Source: JAWKOK01 sp963765875 (GTDB lineage: Bacteria; Chloroflexota; Anaerolineae; Caldilineales; Caldilineaceae). Taken from it: DNA of 64,000 nt. The DNA lies in NCBI GenBank assembly GCA_963765875.1, contig CAVXYK010000011.1, positions 124,001 through 188,000 of the forward strand. Direction: 5' to 3'. The notes under the pieces were generated by a model that saw nothing but the letters and a program-made list of their open reading frames with translations, ran no database searches and was not told where the DNA came from. The stretch's first letter is position 1. Each line of letters begins with the position of its first letter. This document shows positions 8,681 through 17,257 of this stretch, in pieces. The position numbers and the translations under genes were made by a program.

Positions 8681-9004
8681 CTAATCTAGGTGAAAGACCT
8701 CTTCTAACTCCACCATCATCTCGTCGGCATGAGCGCCATCGGGTGACTCGAAATATGGCGCCATCAGGCTCTGCCAGCGTTCGTTGACGTCGGTCTCGGC
8801 CATTTGGGCAGTTGCCGTAGCCAGATCATGCGGTGTCTCGAAATAGCCGAAGAGCAGCCCATCCTCTCGTAGGAAGAGTGAGTAGTTGTGCCAACCCGTC
8901 TCACGCAGTGCTTCCAGCATCTCGGGCCAGACCGCATTGTGGTGTTCCTTGTATTCCTCGATCCGATCCTGTTTGACCTTTAGCACAAATCCAATTCGCT
9001 TCAT
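8681..9004 (-). CDS. rhaM: L-rhamnose mutarotase
   Basis: A 107-residue protein; the ATG at 9004 has AGGAG 5 bases upstream. The sequence MKRIGFVLKVKQDRIEEYKE, then HHNAVWPEMLEALRETG and NYSLFLREDGLLFGYFE is the standard RhaM/YiiL layout at the usual length (about 104). The enzyme interconverts alpha and beta anomers of L-rhamnose in the cytoplasm. It is the last gene of an Opp-type transporter operon, 16 bases after the ATPase stop, which points to a rhamnose-containing oligosaccharide as the cargo of that transporter. No rhamnose isomerase, kinase or aldolase gene is in this window. Confidence 0.88.
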   Translation of the reverse strand: MKRIGFVLKVKQDRIEEYKEHHNAVWPEMLEALRETGWHNYSLFLREDGLLFGYFETPHDLATATAQMAETDVNERWQSLMAPYFESPDGAHADEMMVELEEVFHLD

Positions 9005-9020
9005 TATCACTCCTGAAATC

Positions 9021-10055
9021 TTACGCTGCCTGGTTAACACCCGTCGTAATACCTGTAAGGTCAAGTTTTTCGGCCAGATGGCAACTGACAAAGTAGTCGG
9101 GCGCAACCTCATTCAAGGAAGGTTCTTCCTGACTGCACACATCTTCAGCAAATTTGCAGCGCGGATGAAATACACAGCCAGATGGCAGATTTGAGAGGTC
9201 GGGCGGTTCGCCAGTGGCCACAGTTCGTTGACCGCGGGCATCCTTGGCTGTGCGCGGTACTGCGGCCAACAGTAACTCGGTGTAGGGATGCCTGGGATGA
9301 TTGAGAAGTTCGTACTTATCGCCTAGTTCCACCAGCTTGCCGGCATACATAACTGCGATCCGATCACAGATGTAGCGAACCACGCTCATATCGTGGGAGA
9401 CGAAGAGGTAAGTTAGGTCGAGCTTCTCTTGCAGTTCTTCCAGAAGGTTGAGGATCTGCGCCTGGATCGACACGTCTAGCGCAGAGACCGGCTCGTCTGC
9501 AATCACCAACCTGGGATGGACCACCAGTGCACGTGCAATACCGATGCGCTGTCGCTGTCCGCCACTGAAACTGTGCGGGAAACGGCGGAGGTGTTCGACA
9601 CGCAATCCGACCTGCAGGATCATCTCGCGCACTCGCTCTTCCAACTCTTTGCCACTGGCCATCTTATTGACCAGCAGGGGCTCGCCCACCGTCTCCAAGA
9701 TGTTCATGCGCGGGTTGAGCGAAGAGTTGGGATCCTGGAAGATCATCTGCGCGTGGCGACGAAGTTCGCGGATATTCCGGTTATCCAGATCGGTGAGGGA
9801 AAGGACGCCTTCTCCCGTATCGAGCAATACTTGCCCGCCGGTCGGCTCGTAGAGGCGTAGAATGGTTCGACCAAGCGTCGTTTTTCCGCAGCCGCTCTCG
9901 CCAACAACACCGACGGTCTCACCGGCCTTCACTGCCAGATTGACGCCATCAACAGCCTTGATATGGCCGACGACCTTTCGAAGGAAGCCCCGGTGAATGG
10001 GGAAATATTTTTTCAGATCCTTGATGTCAAGCAATATGTCTTGTTGGTCGGCCAT
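9021..10055 (-). CDS. Oligopeptide/oligosaccharide ABC transporter ATP-binding protein (OppF-type)
   Basis: A 344-residue ATPase; the ATG at 10055 is preceded by GGAGACGTCAGC. It shows Walker A VVGESGCGKTTLGR, a QxxIFQDPNSSLNPR Q-loop region, signature SFSGGQRQRIGIARAL, Walker B LVIADEPVSALDVS and switch FVSHDMSVV. The C-terminal oligo_HPY extension has the Cys-rich segment GCVFHPRCKFAEDVC seen in OppD/OppF proteins. It pairs with the OppD-type ATPase encoded 114 bases upstream to power the OppBC permeases. The wider gap before this gene holds no recognisable ORF. Confidence 0.9.
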   Translation of the reverse strand: MADQQDILLDIKDLKKYFPIHRGFLRKVVGHIKAVDGVNLAVKAGETVGVVGESGCGKTTLGRTILRLYEPTGGQVLLDTGEGVLSLTDLDNRNIRELRRHAQMIFQDPNSSLNPRMNILETVGEPLLVNKMASGKELEERVREMILQVGLRVEHLRRFPHSFSGGQRQRIGIARALVVHPRLVIADEPVSALDVSIQAQILNLLEELQEKLDLTYLFVSHDMSVVRYICDRIAVMYAGKLVELGDKYELLNHPRHPYTELLLAAVPRTAKDARGQRTVATGEPPDLSNLPSGCVFHPRCKFAEDVCSQEEPSLNEVAPDYFVSCHLAEKLDLTGITTGVNQAA

Positions 10056-10169
10056 GCTGACGTCTCCTCGTACAGTTCAACATGAAATCCAAAACAGACA
10101 TCCGACCGCTATGCCGCTGGCGGATACGGCACAAGGATTTCTGTCTGGGTTCACGAAAGTCATGAACAA

Positions 10170-11252
10170 TTATCGGCTGCGGGCGATGGTCCCTACAGCA
10201 AGCGTATCCGGTTCTACTTCGATTTCGTCGCTGTAAAGAAAGCATCGTACCGAATGACCCGGGTGAACCTCTGTGAGCGCAGGCCGCGCCACATCGCAGG
10301 TGCCGGTCATGGCCTCGGTGCAGCGTGAATAAAAGGGACAGCCGGACTGATGGGCGAAGGGGCTGGGCATGGCGCCACTGATGGGTACCAGATTCTCTAT
10401 CGGACCATCAATCTTTGGAATGGAACGCCATAGCGCACGTGTGTAAGGGTGCAACGGATCGTCGAAAATCCTCTCGACCGGTGCGTACTCCATCACCAGT
10501 CCAAGATACATCACCATCACTTCGTCGGCGATACCGCCGACAACGGCCAGGTCGTGGCTAATATACATGATCGACATGCCGAATTCGGCTTGCAGGTCTT
10601 CCAATAGTTCGAGGATCTGTGCCTCGATAGTGACATCCAGTGCGGTCGTCGGCTCGTCGGCGATGAGCAGGCGCGGGTTGCAGGAGAGGGCCATGGCAAT
10701 CATTGCGCGCTGGCGCATGCCGCCGCTGAACTGGTGCGGATAGGCGTCGATCTGAAGCTCGGCACACGGAATACCGACCCGCCGCAGCATCTCGATGGCG
10801 CGCTTGCGCGCTTCTGTCTTGGTGACGTCGGGGATATGTAGCAAGATGCCTTCCATGATCTGGTTGCCGATGGTGTGCAACGGACTAAAGGAGGTCATGG
10901 GCTCCTGAAATATCATGGCGATTTCCTTGCCACGGATGGCACGCATCCGTCGGCCAGTGCGCGGCAAGGCGGCCAAATCGAGCACCTCGTAGCTGCCGCG
11001 CTCATTGGCCATATGGAGCAATACTTCACCGCTGAGTTGCTTGGCAGGCGGTGAAGGCACAATGCCCATTATCGACTGGGCGGTGACCGATTTTCCCGAT
11101 CCGCTTTCGCCGATGATGCCCAGTGTTCGACCTTGATAAACATCGAAGCTGACGCCCTCCAGGGCGCGGACGATGCCTTCATGCAGAAAGAAATGGGTGC
11201 GAAGATCGCGGACCTCTACGATGACATCGTCTTTGTTCTTCTTTTCAGTCAT
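10170..11252 (-). CDS. Oligopeptide/oligosaccharide ABC transporter ATP-binding protein (OppD-type)
   Basis: A 360-residue ATPase starting 4 bases after the OppC-type stop. It shows Walker A IIGESGSGKSVTAQ, signature QFSGGMRQRAMIAMAL, Walker B LLIADEPTTALDVT and switch YISHDLAVV. The C-terminal oligo_HPY region reads GCPFYSRCTEAMTGTC. The GMRQRAMIA form of the signature is typical of OppD/DppD. It acts as the partner of the OppF-type subunit in one heteromeric importer. Nothing odd was seen. Confidence 0.9.
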   Translation of the reverse strand: MTEKKNKDDVIVEVRDLRTHFFLHEGIVRALEGVSFDVYQGRTLGIIGESGSGKSVTAQSIMGIVPSPPAKQLSGEVLLHMANERGSYEVLDLAALPRTGRRMRAIRGKEIAMIFQEPMTSFSPLHTIGNQIMEGILLHIPDVTKTEARKRAIEMLRRVGIPCAELQIDAYPHQFSGGMRQRAMIAMALSCNPRLLIADEPTTALDVTIEAQILELLEDLQAEFGMSIMYISHDLAVVGGIADEVMVMYLGLVMEYAPVERIFDDPLHPYTRALWRSIPKIDGPIENLVPISGAMPSPFAHQSGCPFYSRCTEAMTGTCDVARPALTEVHPGHSVRCFLYSDEIEVEPDTLAVGTIARSR

Positions 11253-11256
11253 ATAC

Positions 11257-12459
11257 TTAGCCTGGATTCGAATAGGGATCGGCTGCGTCGCGCAGACCGT
11301 CGCCGATGAAGTTGAATAGCAGAACCGTCACAATCACAAAGACAGCCGGTATCAATTGCCAGGGCTGATGAGCTATGGCGACGATATCCTGGCCCTCCTG
11401 AAGCAGCGTGCCCCAACTGACTGCCGGCGGCTGAATGCCCAGCCCAATGAAGCTGAGCGCAGTCTCGGCCAGAATCATTGATGGGACTGCCAACGTGGCC
11501 GCAACGATCAGATGGCTGCTGAATCCGGGCAGTAGGTGTCTGAAGATGATGCGACCGTCGTTGGCTCCTGCCGACTTGGCCGCCAACGCATAGTCCTCCT
11601 CACGCAACGCCAGCAGCTTGCCGCGAACAACACGCGCAAGTCCTGTCCAACTGATGATGGACAGGATGATTGTGATGGCAAAGTAGGTTCGCAGGGTGGG
11701 CCAATCTCGTGGCAGAGCCGCCGACAGCGCCATCCACAGAGGCAGATTCGGGATGGAGATGAGGAAATCGATGGAGCGCTGGATAACTTCATCGACGATG
11801 CCGCCCATATAGCCGGAGATTCCGCCCAAGGTGACGCCCAATACGAAGCTGAGGAATACGCCCACCAAGCCGATGGACAACGATATGCGGCCACCAATGA
11901 TGGTGCGCGAAAACAGATCGCGGCCAAGTCGGTCGGCGCCGAAGATCATGAGCGCTGGAGAGCCTTCTTCCGATCCGAAGAAATGCATCCTGGTCTCGAA
12001 TAAGCCCAAGAATTTGTAGGGTTCACCTTTGACAAATAGGAGAATCGTGTATTGCTGGGACGTGTCCTCGGTGAACTCGTAGCGGAAGCTCTCCGAATTC
12101 AACTCCTTTTCGTAGCCGTAATAGAAGGGGCGCTGGAATCCATTCTCGCCGATCCAATGGATCTGCACGGGTGGCGCCTGCTGATAATCCTCAAAGCGCG
12201 TGCTCTTGTCGTAGGGTGCGAAAAAATTGGCGAAAATCGTAACGAAATAGAGCAAGGAGAGTAGAATGAGTGATACAAACGCTAGACGGTGCCTACGGAA
12301 TCGTACCCGAATCAATTGCCACTGGGTGGCATAGTAGAAGCTCTCGTCAGCCTCTTTGCCGCCAACAAGGATTGCACCGTCCTGCGGGACTGTTTCCTCG
12401 CCAATAATATCGGCTTCTTCCCGGAATTGTGGTTCTTGGACCGGTTCGCGCACACTCAT
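11257..12459 (-). CDS. ABC transporter permease, OppC-type
   Basis: A 400-residue membrane protein whose ATG overlaps the OppB-type stop by 4 bases. An N-terminal cytoplasmic stretch (about 50 residues) precedes the first membrane helix (FVSLILLSLLYFVTIFANFF). About 90 extracytoplasmic residues follow, ending in IFGADRLGRDLFSRTIIGGR, the conserved GTDxxGRDxxSR loop of DppC/OppC proteins. Five further helices and the EAA loop (ALAAKSAGANDGRIIFRHLLP) come next. The large loop between helices 1 and 2 makes it longer than E. coli OppC (about 300) and is common in oligosaccharide-type members of the family. Confidence 0.9.
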   Translation of the reverse strand: MSVREPVQEPQFREEADIIGEETVPQDGAILVGGKEADESFYYATQWQLIRVRFRRHRLAFVSLILLSLLYFVTIFANFFAPYDKSTRFEDYQQAPPVQIHWIGENGFQRPFYYGYEKELNSESFRYEFTEDTSQQYTILLFVKGEPYKFLGLFETRMHFFGSEEGSPALMIFGADRLGRDLFSRTIIGGRISLSIGLVGVFLSFVLGVTLGGISGYMGGIVDEVIQRSIDFLISIPNLPLWMALSAALPRDWPTLRTYFAITIILSIISWTGLARVVRGKLLALREEDYALAAKSAGANDGRIIFRHLLPGFSSHLIVAATLAVPSMILAETALSFIGLGIQPPAVSWGTLLQEGQDIVAIAHQPWQLIPAVFVIVTVLLFNFIGDGLRDAADPYSNPG

Positions 12460-13454
12460 CTGGCACCCCCATCGTAGCGGATACGCGGGTCCATCAATGC
12501 CAAAGCGATATCGGAAATCAAGGTACCAACGACAGTCAGCGCACTCAGTATCAGAATGATGCTGCCGGCCAGATACATGTCCTGTGCCAGCACGGCCCGC
12601 AAGAGCAGTGGTCCAATTGTCTGCAGTCCCAGGATAAGCGAAACGAGTACCTCGCCGGCAAAAATGGCCGGCAAGAGCCAGCCGATAGTGCTCATAACCG
12701 GGTTCAGGGCCATGCGCACAGGATACTTGTACAGCAATTTTGTCTCGGAGACGCCCTTGGCGCGTGCTGTGACCACATATTGCTTCTGTAACTCATCCAG
12801 CAGATTATTGCGCATCACGCGAATCGTTACGCCCGTGCCGGCCAACCCGATGATAAAGAGTGGCAAGATCAGGTGACCCAGCATACTGAGAAATTTGTCA
12901 ATGCTCATGGGTTCGCCCACGTACTGGCCTGCATAGAGGCCCATGGGGGAAAAGTCGAAGTAGCGTATCGAGACCCAGGCCATGACCATGGCCAATAGAA
13001 AGCCTGGCGTGGCCAGGCCAATAAATCCAAAACCGGTAAAAATATAGTCCAGGAATGAGTATTGGTGGGTGGCCGAATAGATCCCAATGGGAATGGCGAT
13101 GACCCAAGAGACGATCAACGAAAGTACCGCGATGGTTAGTGTTAACGGCAACCGTTCGCCAATCAGTTCGTTGACGGTTCGGTTCCACTGGAAGGACCAG
13201 CCAAAATTGAAATCAAAGAGGATACCCCCCATCCAGCGGAAGTAGCGCATATAGGCCGGATCGTCGAAACCATACATAGCGATCAGGCGTTCGGCCTCCT
13301 CGTCGTTCAGATCGACGCCGGAAGCGCGCAAACTCTCGATCTGATAGGTGACCCAGTCGCCCGGCGGTAGTTCGATGATTGTAAATGAAACCAGCGAGAT
13401 CAGGAACAGGATCGGGATCAACATGATCAGCCGGCGGATAATAAAGAGTAGCAC
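12456..13454 (-). CDS. ABC transporter permease, OppB-type
   Basis: A 332-residue membrane protein with six predicted helices. The N-terminal helix (FIIRRLIMLIPILFLISLVSF) is followed by an extracytoplasmic domain, and the EAA-loop segment YVVTARAKGVSETKLLYKY is typical of DppB/OppB. The C-terminal part has PAIFAGEVLVSLILGLQTIG and ends with the family pattern DPRIRY. It couples to the OppC-type gene by a 4-base ATGA overlap. Two palindromes (13473-13539 and 13565-13595) separate it from the binding-protein gene upstream. Confidence 0.9.
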   Translation of the reverse strand: MLLFIIRRLIMLIPILFLISLVSFTIIELPPGDWVTYQIESLRASGVDLNDEEAERLIAMYGFDDPAYMRYFRWMGGILFDFNFGWSFQWNRTVNELIGERLPLTLTIAVLSLIVSWVIAIPIGIYSATHQYSFLDYIFTGFGFIGLATPGFLLAMVMAWVSIRYFDFSPMGLYAGQYVGEPMSIDKFLSMLGHLILPLFIIGLAGTGVTIRVMRNNLLDELQKQYVVTARAKGVSETKLLYKYPVRMALNPVMSTIGWLLPAIFAGEVLVSLILGLQTIGPLLLRAVLAQDMYLAGSIILILSALTVVGTLISDIALALMDPRIRYDGGAR

Positions 13455-13472
13455 TGCCCCAAATCCTCCATG

Positions 13473-13539
13473 TCGTAGGTCACGCTGCCGGCGTGACGAT
13501 TTAGAAACGTTGCCAGCCAGGCTGGCAACGTGACCTATG
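13473..13539. repeat. GTAGG...CCTAT palindromic element with two internal hairpins
   Basis: The ends CGTAGGTCA and TGACCTATG are inverted. Inside are GTCACGC/GCGTGAC (13480-13497) and CGTTGCCAGCC/GGCTGGCAACG (13508-13530). It belongs to the same family as the elements at 4706, 21099, 22397, 25544 and 62887, which share ends but differ inside. Confidence 0.75.
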
Positions 13540-13564
13540 GCCCTGCAACGATTTCTCGAACATA

Positions 13565-13595
13565 GCCGGGGGCAGACTTTCGATCTGCCCCCGGC
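13565..13595 (-). terminator. GC-rich hairpin after the family-5 binding-protein gene
   Basis: A perfect 12-bp stem (GCCGGGGGCAGA with TCTGCCCCCGGC) and a 7-base loop lie 19 bases after the binding-protein stop, without a T-run. Its placement before the permease genes suggests differential expression of binding protein over permease (inference). Confidence 0.7.
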
Positions 13596-13613
13596 CGCAA
13601 ACAGTTAACTTCG

Positions 13614-15593
13614 TTATTCCTTATAGAAAAACTGTTCGCCCGCGAAGTTCTGGGCGATGGCGTAGCCATCGCTGGCCACATTGCCCATGCGGGCCGAGAT
13701 AATCAGCGGATACTTGACGCCTTCCACGAAGGTGATCATGGGCAGGTTTTCTCGATGCCACTCAAAGCCCTGCTCACGCAGTGCCTTGTACTCGTCAGTA
13801 CCCGGTACGACACCCCAACGCTCCTTGTCAAGCTCGAAGGCTGCCAAAACCCATTCCGGCGGTTCTTCGCCGTCAGTGTCCTCGGTGCCGTCGGAGTTCA
13901 TGTAGTTCCACCAGGCCGCCATGCCGCGGTTGAAGGTGCGGCTGGTGTGATCATCGTCACTGTTCTGGTCGTGGCTCCAGTGAGTCGATGCCTGCAGCTC
14001 GTTGGCGGTTTGCCGTTGACCATAAAGCGTCGAGTCGATCCCCTTCACGGTGGTGAAGAGGCCGACCTCCTTGAGATGCTCACCTGCCAGTTCAGCAGCC
14101 AGCGCCAGATCGGGTGCGTGCGATCCGGTTTCGATGAGGAAATCAAATCGTTCGCCGTCCGGTCCAAGACGCCAACCGTCGTTGTCCCGCTGATCCAAAC
14201 CCATCTCGTCCAGCAAGGCGTTGGCACGATCCAGATCTCGGGCGATCAGGTCTTCCCTGACGCTAACCTCGGGCAGACTGGCGAAGCCATAGTAGAGGCT
14301 TTCGATCATTTCCTCGCGGTCGACAGCCAGACTGACCGCTTGCCGGAAGCGCAGATCCTGTACGACTTCTCGCCAAACCGGATCGTCGTAAGTCTGGTTG
14401 ATGAAAAGGTTGCTGGAGTCCACATGCATATCCAGCAGTACAGTTCTAAATCCGCCCTTCTCCTCATTTTCCTTGTAGAGCGGCACCTTGACCAGACCCG
14501 TGCTTTCACGCATGAAGTCAACATCGCCGGTGAAGATGTTGAGGTTCAACATCTCTACATCCTCGGTCAGCACTGAGATCAGTTCGTCGATGTAGGGTAG
14601 TTGCTTGCCGTCGACGTCTACCTTGTGATAATAAGGGTTGCGCTCAAATTTGAGCAGACCCGGTGTATCGTTCTCCACGAGTAGCCACGGACCCAAGCGC
14701 GGTGTATTGAGGCACATGGGCTCGTTTACATCCCAACTCAGACAATCCTTGGCCGTGAAGAGTTGCCACCATTCGTCGGTGAGGCCCATCTCTTCCATCA
14801 TGGGCTTGAGTTCTTCGATATCGGTGTAGTCGGCATGAAATTGCTTCAGGTAGTGGGCCGGCCGGATCAATTCGGTATAGCCGTTCCAGCCCTCAATCAC
14901 CAGGTTGCGCAAGAAACCGCCATACGGTTCCGGATAGGTAACTTTGAAGGTGTAGTCATCGATGACTTCCAACTCCATGGGCTCGCCGACCGCAGAGTAA
15001 CCCGTTCGGAAACGCCGCGGGAAAGCGGGGGTCAGATTCTCATTGAGATAGATGTCTTCGTAGACAAATCGCACGTCTTCGGTGGTCACCGGCTCACCAT
15101 CTGACCATTTCATACCCTCTCGCATGTAGAAGGTGAATTCGGTGTTATCCTCATTGACCTCGTAGTCCTTGAGCACGTTGCCGCGGATGCCATCAACGCC
15201 CAAGTCTGGGGCTGAAAGCAGCGGCTCATTGATCATGACGAAGATGTCAGGATTCCAGTCCGGTCGGAAGTGGGCTGAGCGTAGAACGCCGCCATATTCG
15301 CCCGGCTCCCAATCCGGCAGGCTCTCCTCGGACAAGAGCACCCCAGGGCCGACGACGAACGGTTCGGCAGGCAGGCGCTCGTCCAGGGGCGGCAACTCGC
15401 CGGCTGCCACCATCTCGGCCAACATGGGCGCTTCCAACGCCCCGTCACCCGCATCCTCGGCGGCCGCTTCTTCGGCCGGGGCTTCTTCAGCGACGGCTGA
15501 TTCGGCCGGCGCTTCATCCTGGGGCGCTCCGCCGCACGCAGCGACCAAGAGCACAGCAACCAAGAGCAAGCTCAACAGTGCAAACTTACGCAT
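13614..15593 (-). CDS. Extracellular solute-binding lipoprotein, family 5 (Opp/Dpp-type)
   Basis: A 659-residue protein. The ATG at 15593 follows GGGAGAGAATCT. The signal peptide ends with lipobox VAAC (Cys20), and an Ala/Glu-rich linker follows to about residue 50. The body shows cluster-C binding-protein features: FYMREGMKWSDGEPVTTEDV, KVTYPEPYGGFLRNL, and RFRQAVSLAVDREEMIESLY. This family binds peptides, but also oligosaccharides in several thermophilic and Chloroflexi-like lineages. The rhamnose mutarotase at the end of the operon favours a sugar oligomer here. It is the first gene of the operon 15593-8681. Confidence 0.88.
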   Translation of the reverse strand: MRKFALLSLLLVAVLLVAACGGAPQDEAPAESAVAEEAPAEEAAAEDAGDGALEAPMLAEMVAAGELPPLDERLPAEPFVVGPGVLLSEESLPDWEPGEYGGVLRSAHFRPDWNPDIFVMINEPLLSAPDLGVDGIRGNVLKDYEVNEDNTEFTFYMREGMKWSDGEPVTTEDVRFVYEDIYLNENLTPAFPRRFRTGYSAVGEPMELEVIDDYTFKVTYPEPYGGFLRNLVIEGWNGYTELIRPAHYLKQFHADYTDIEELKPMMEEMGLTDEWWQLFTAKDCLSWDVNEPMCLNTPRLGPWLLVENDTPGLLKFERNPYYHKVDVDGKQLPYIDELISVLTEDVEMLNLNIFTGDVDFMRESTGLVKVPLYKENEEKGGFRTVLLDMHVDSSNLFINQTYDDPVWREVVQDLRFRQAVSLAVDREEMIESLYYGFASLPEVSVREDLIARDLDRANALLDEMGLDQRDNDGWRLGPDGERFDFLIETGSHAPDLALAAELAGEHLKEVGLFTTVKGIDSTLYGQRQTANELQASTHWSHDQNSDDDHTSRTFNRGMAAWWNYMNSDGTEDTDGEEPPEWVLAAFELDKERWGVVPGTDEYKALREQGFEWHRENLPMITFVEGVKYPLIISARMGNVASDGYAIAQNFAGEQFFYKE

Positions 15594-16290
15594 AGATTCT
15601 CTCCCTTTCTTGACTTGAACGAACGGTTTGTTGAACGAACGGTGAACGGCTGACGAAAAACAGGTATTGATGCAGCTGAGGGCGCCGCATCATCGTACAC
15701 ATACGGCGATCTGGCTATGTTATCTTGTCACATGATACTGCCAAGCAATTCACTGGAGAATGCAGCAAACGGGACAGGAATCCGTAAGATACGGCTACGT
15801 AAAGATTCAGTTGTTTTTTTGTTACGAATATCTAGCCTGAAATTTGGCTGAGCGGACCTGGAATCGAGTATTCTTGGTCGTATCTGTGGAGTTTTACTCT
15901 GTAGTCAGGTCAGTCTGGAGCAATTCGAATTTCGAATCTTGTGGAATAGTCTCGAAAGAGTTTCGAATATGTTGTATGATAGCATCAATGCCGGTTGCAA
16001 TCAAAATCGATTATTAGATGAGCTACCGAGTTCATCATGCAAAACTGAAATGGAGTATGAGCCAGGGAGTGTAACTTACATTCCCATACCTTGCGCAGTG
16101 TAGCGTAGAAAGTATGGTGGCGTCAAGAGCGATTTCTGTTACGGCAGTCGCAGGTCTCGGTTTCGGATGTTGATATAAAGTGCTCGACTCGAAAGCAATA
16201 TGAAAGAATTTGGCCGGCAAAAGGCAGGCTATTGACAGGCAAGCGAAACGAGACTATGATGTGTAAAGAATATTCCAGAACCACATCAGA
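15594..16290. promoter_or_regulatory. Divergent control region between Opp-type operon and DeoR regulator
   Basis: This 697-base AT-rich gap has no gene. On the Opp side a direct repeat TTGAACGAACGGT occurs at 15615-15627 and 15631-15643 (16-base period), 22-50 bases upstream of the binding-protein ATG; it is a candidate operator. In the middle, TTCGAA occurs three times (15924-15929, 15931-15936, 15962-15967) within 44 bases. On the other side a near-consensus promoter faces the DeoR gene. The DeoR protein is the obvious candidate ligand for these repeats, since such regulators often bind short direct or inverted repeats; this is inference. Confidence 0.5.
16232..16260 (+). promoter_or_regulatory. 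Sigma-70-type promoter of the DeoR-family gene
   Basis: TTGACA (16232-16237), 17 bases, TATGAT (16255-16260): a perfect -35, optimal spacing and a one-mismatch -10. It ends 30 bases before the ATG at 16291, leaving a very short leader. Confidence 0.75.
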
Positions 16291-17094
16291 ATGCCGGAAT
16301 CTATGCGATTCAGCCCACGTCAACAGCAGATCCTAGATGTATTGATTGAGAAGGAATCGGCCACGGTCTCTGAATTCAGTGACCTGTTGCAGGTTTCAGC
16401 AGTCACTGTGCGGTCGGATCTCAATTATCTGGCAGAACATGGTGATATCGTGCGTACCCATGGCGGTGCGCACATCGCGCACGGACGTACGCGCCAGGAG
16501 CTTTCTTACGCCATACGCCAGGAGCACAATGCCGCTCAGAAAGCACAGATCGGCCAACTTGCGGCCAGCCTGATTTCACCGGTTGAGTCCATCTTGCTGG
16601 ATGCAAGTTCCACGGCAGCTTCTGTGGCGCGTGGCATCAAAGAGAGTGGACGCGTGCGCGACTTGACCGTCGTTACCACCGGTATTTGGATTGCACTTGA
16701 GTTAATGGGCGTGCCCCATGTCAATGTGGTCTTGGCCGGTGGGTTTGCCAGAGAACGGACCGGCTCACTCACCGGCCCCATTTCGGAGAGGGTGTTGCAG
16801 GATTTCAACTTCTCCAAGGCTTTTTTGGGCGCCTGGGGTGTCACGCCCGTTGACGGATTGACTGATGTACATCTCAACGAGGTTGCACTCAAACGTACGA
16901 TTGTTCAGCGGACGCAGACGGTCATTGCCATCTTGGATGGCAGCAAGTTTGGGCGGCTCGGGTTGGCATCGTTCGCCTCACCCTCACAAATTGACCGGTT
17001 AATCACGGACGAATCAGCGCCGAAAGAGATGGTAGAGGCGTTGCGCCAACAGGGTGTTGACGTGCTCATCTCGGCCGGCAATCAACCTAATTGA
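16291..17094 (+). CDS. DeoR-family transcriptional regulator
   Basis: A 267-residue protein. The N-terminal winged helix-turn-helix (about residues 5-60) reads RQQQILDVLIEKESATVSEF, then VSAVTVRSDLNYLAEHG and ends in the family wing RTHGGA. The C-terminal DeoR sensor domain (about 75-235) has ILLDASSTAASVARGI, VVTTGIWIALELM and the VVLAGGF motif. These regulators normally repress sugar operons and respond to a phosphorylated sugar. An alternative ATG lies at 16303 (MRFSPRQQ), and no clear ribosome site separates the two. It lies between the Opp/rhaM operon (divergent) and the Gfo/Idh-PhyH genes (same strand), and could control either. Confidence 0.88.
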   Translation: MPESMRFSPRQQQILDVLIEKESATVSEFSDLLQVSAVTVRSDLNYLAEHGDIVRTHGGAHIAHGRTRQELSYAIRQEHNAAQKAQIGQLAASLISPVESILLDASSTAASVARGIKESGRVRDLTVVTTGIWIALELMGVPHVNVVLAGGFARERTGSLTGPISERVLQDFNFSKAFLGAWGVTPVDGLTDVHLNEVALKRTIVQRTQTVIAILDGSKFGRLGLASFASPSQIDRLITDESAPKEMVEALRQQGVDVLISAGNQPN

Positions 17095-17257
17095 CACATT
17101 GTTCAAACATTGGACCATACAACTCGATCGATATGGGTGCGCATTATCCAGTGTTCAAATGTCGTATCTAGAATAGCGTTCGGTCTGCGTCGTAGCATTT
17201 CCCGCTCGTGGCGTAGTATACTTGGCGTAATTCCAGCAGTTCAAAAGGACGATTTCG

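Noticed and set aside
15840..16290. tRNA or small RNA gene in the large divergent gap
   Set aside because: TTCGAAT words resemble a T-loop, but no cloverleaf arms or acceptor stem can be formed around them.
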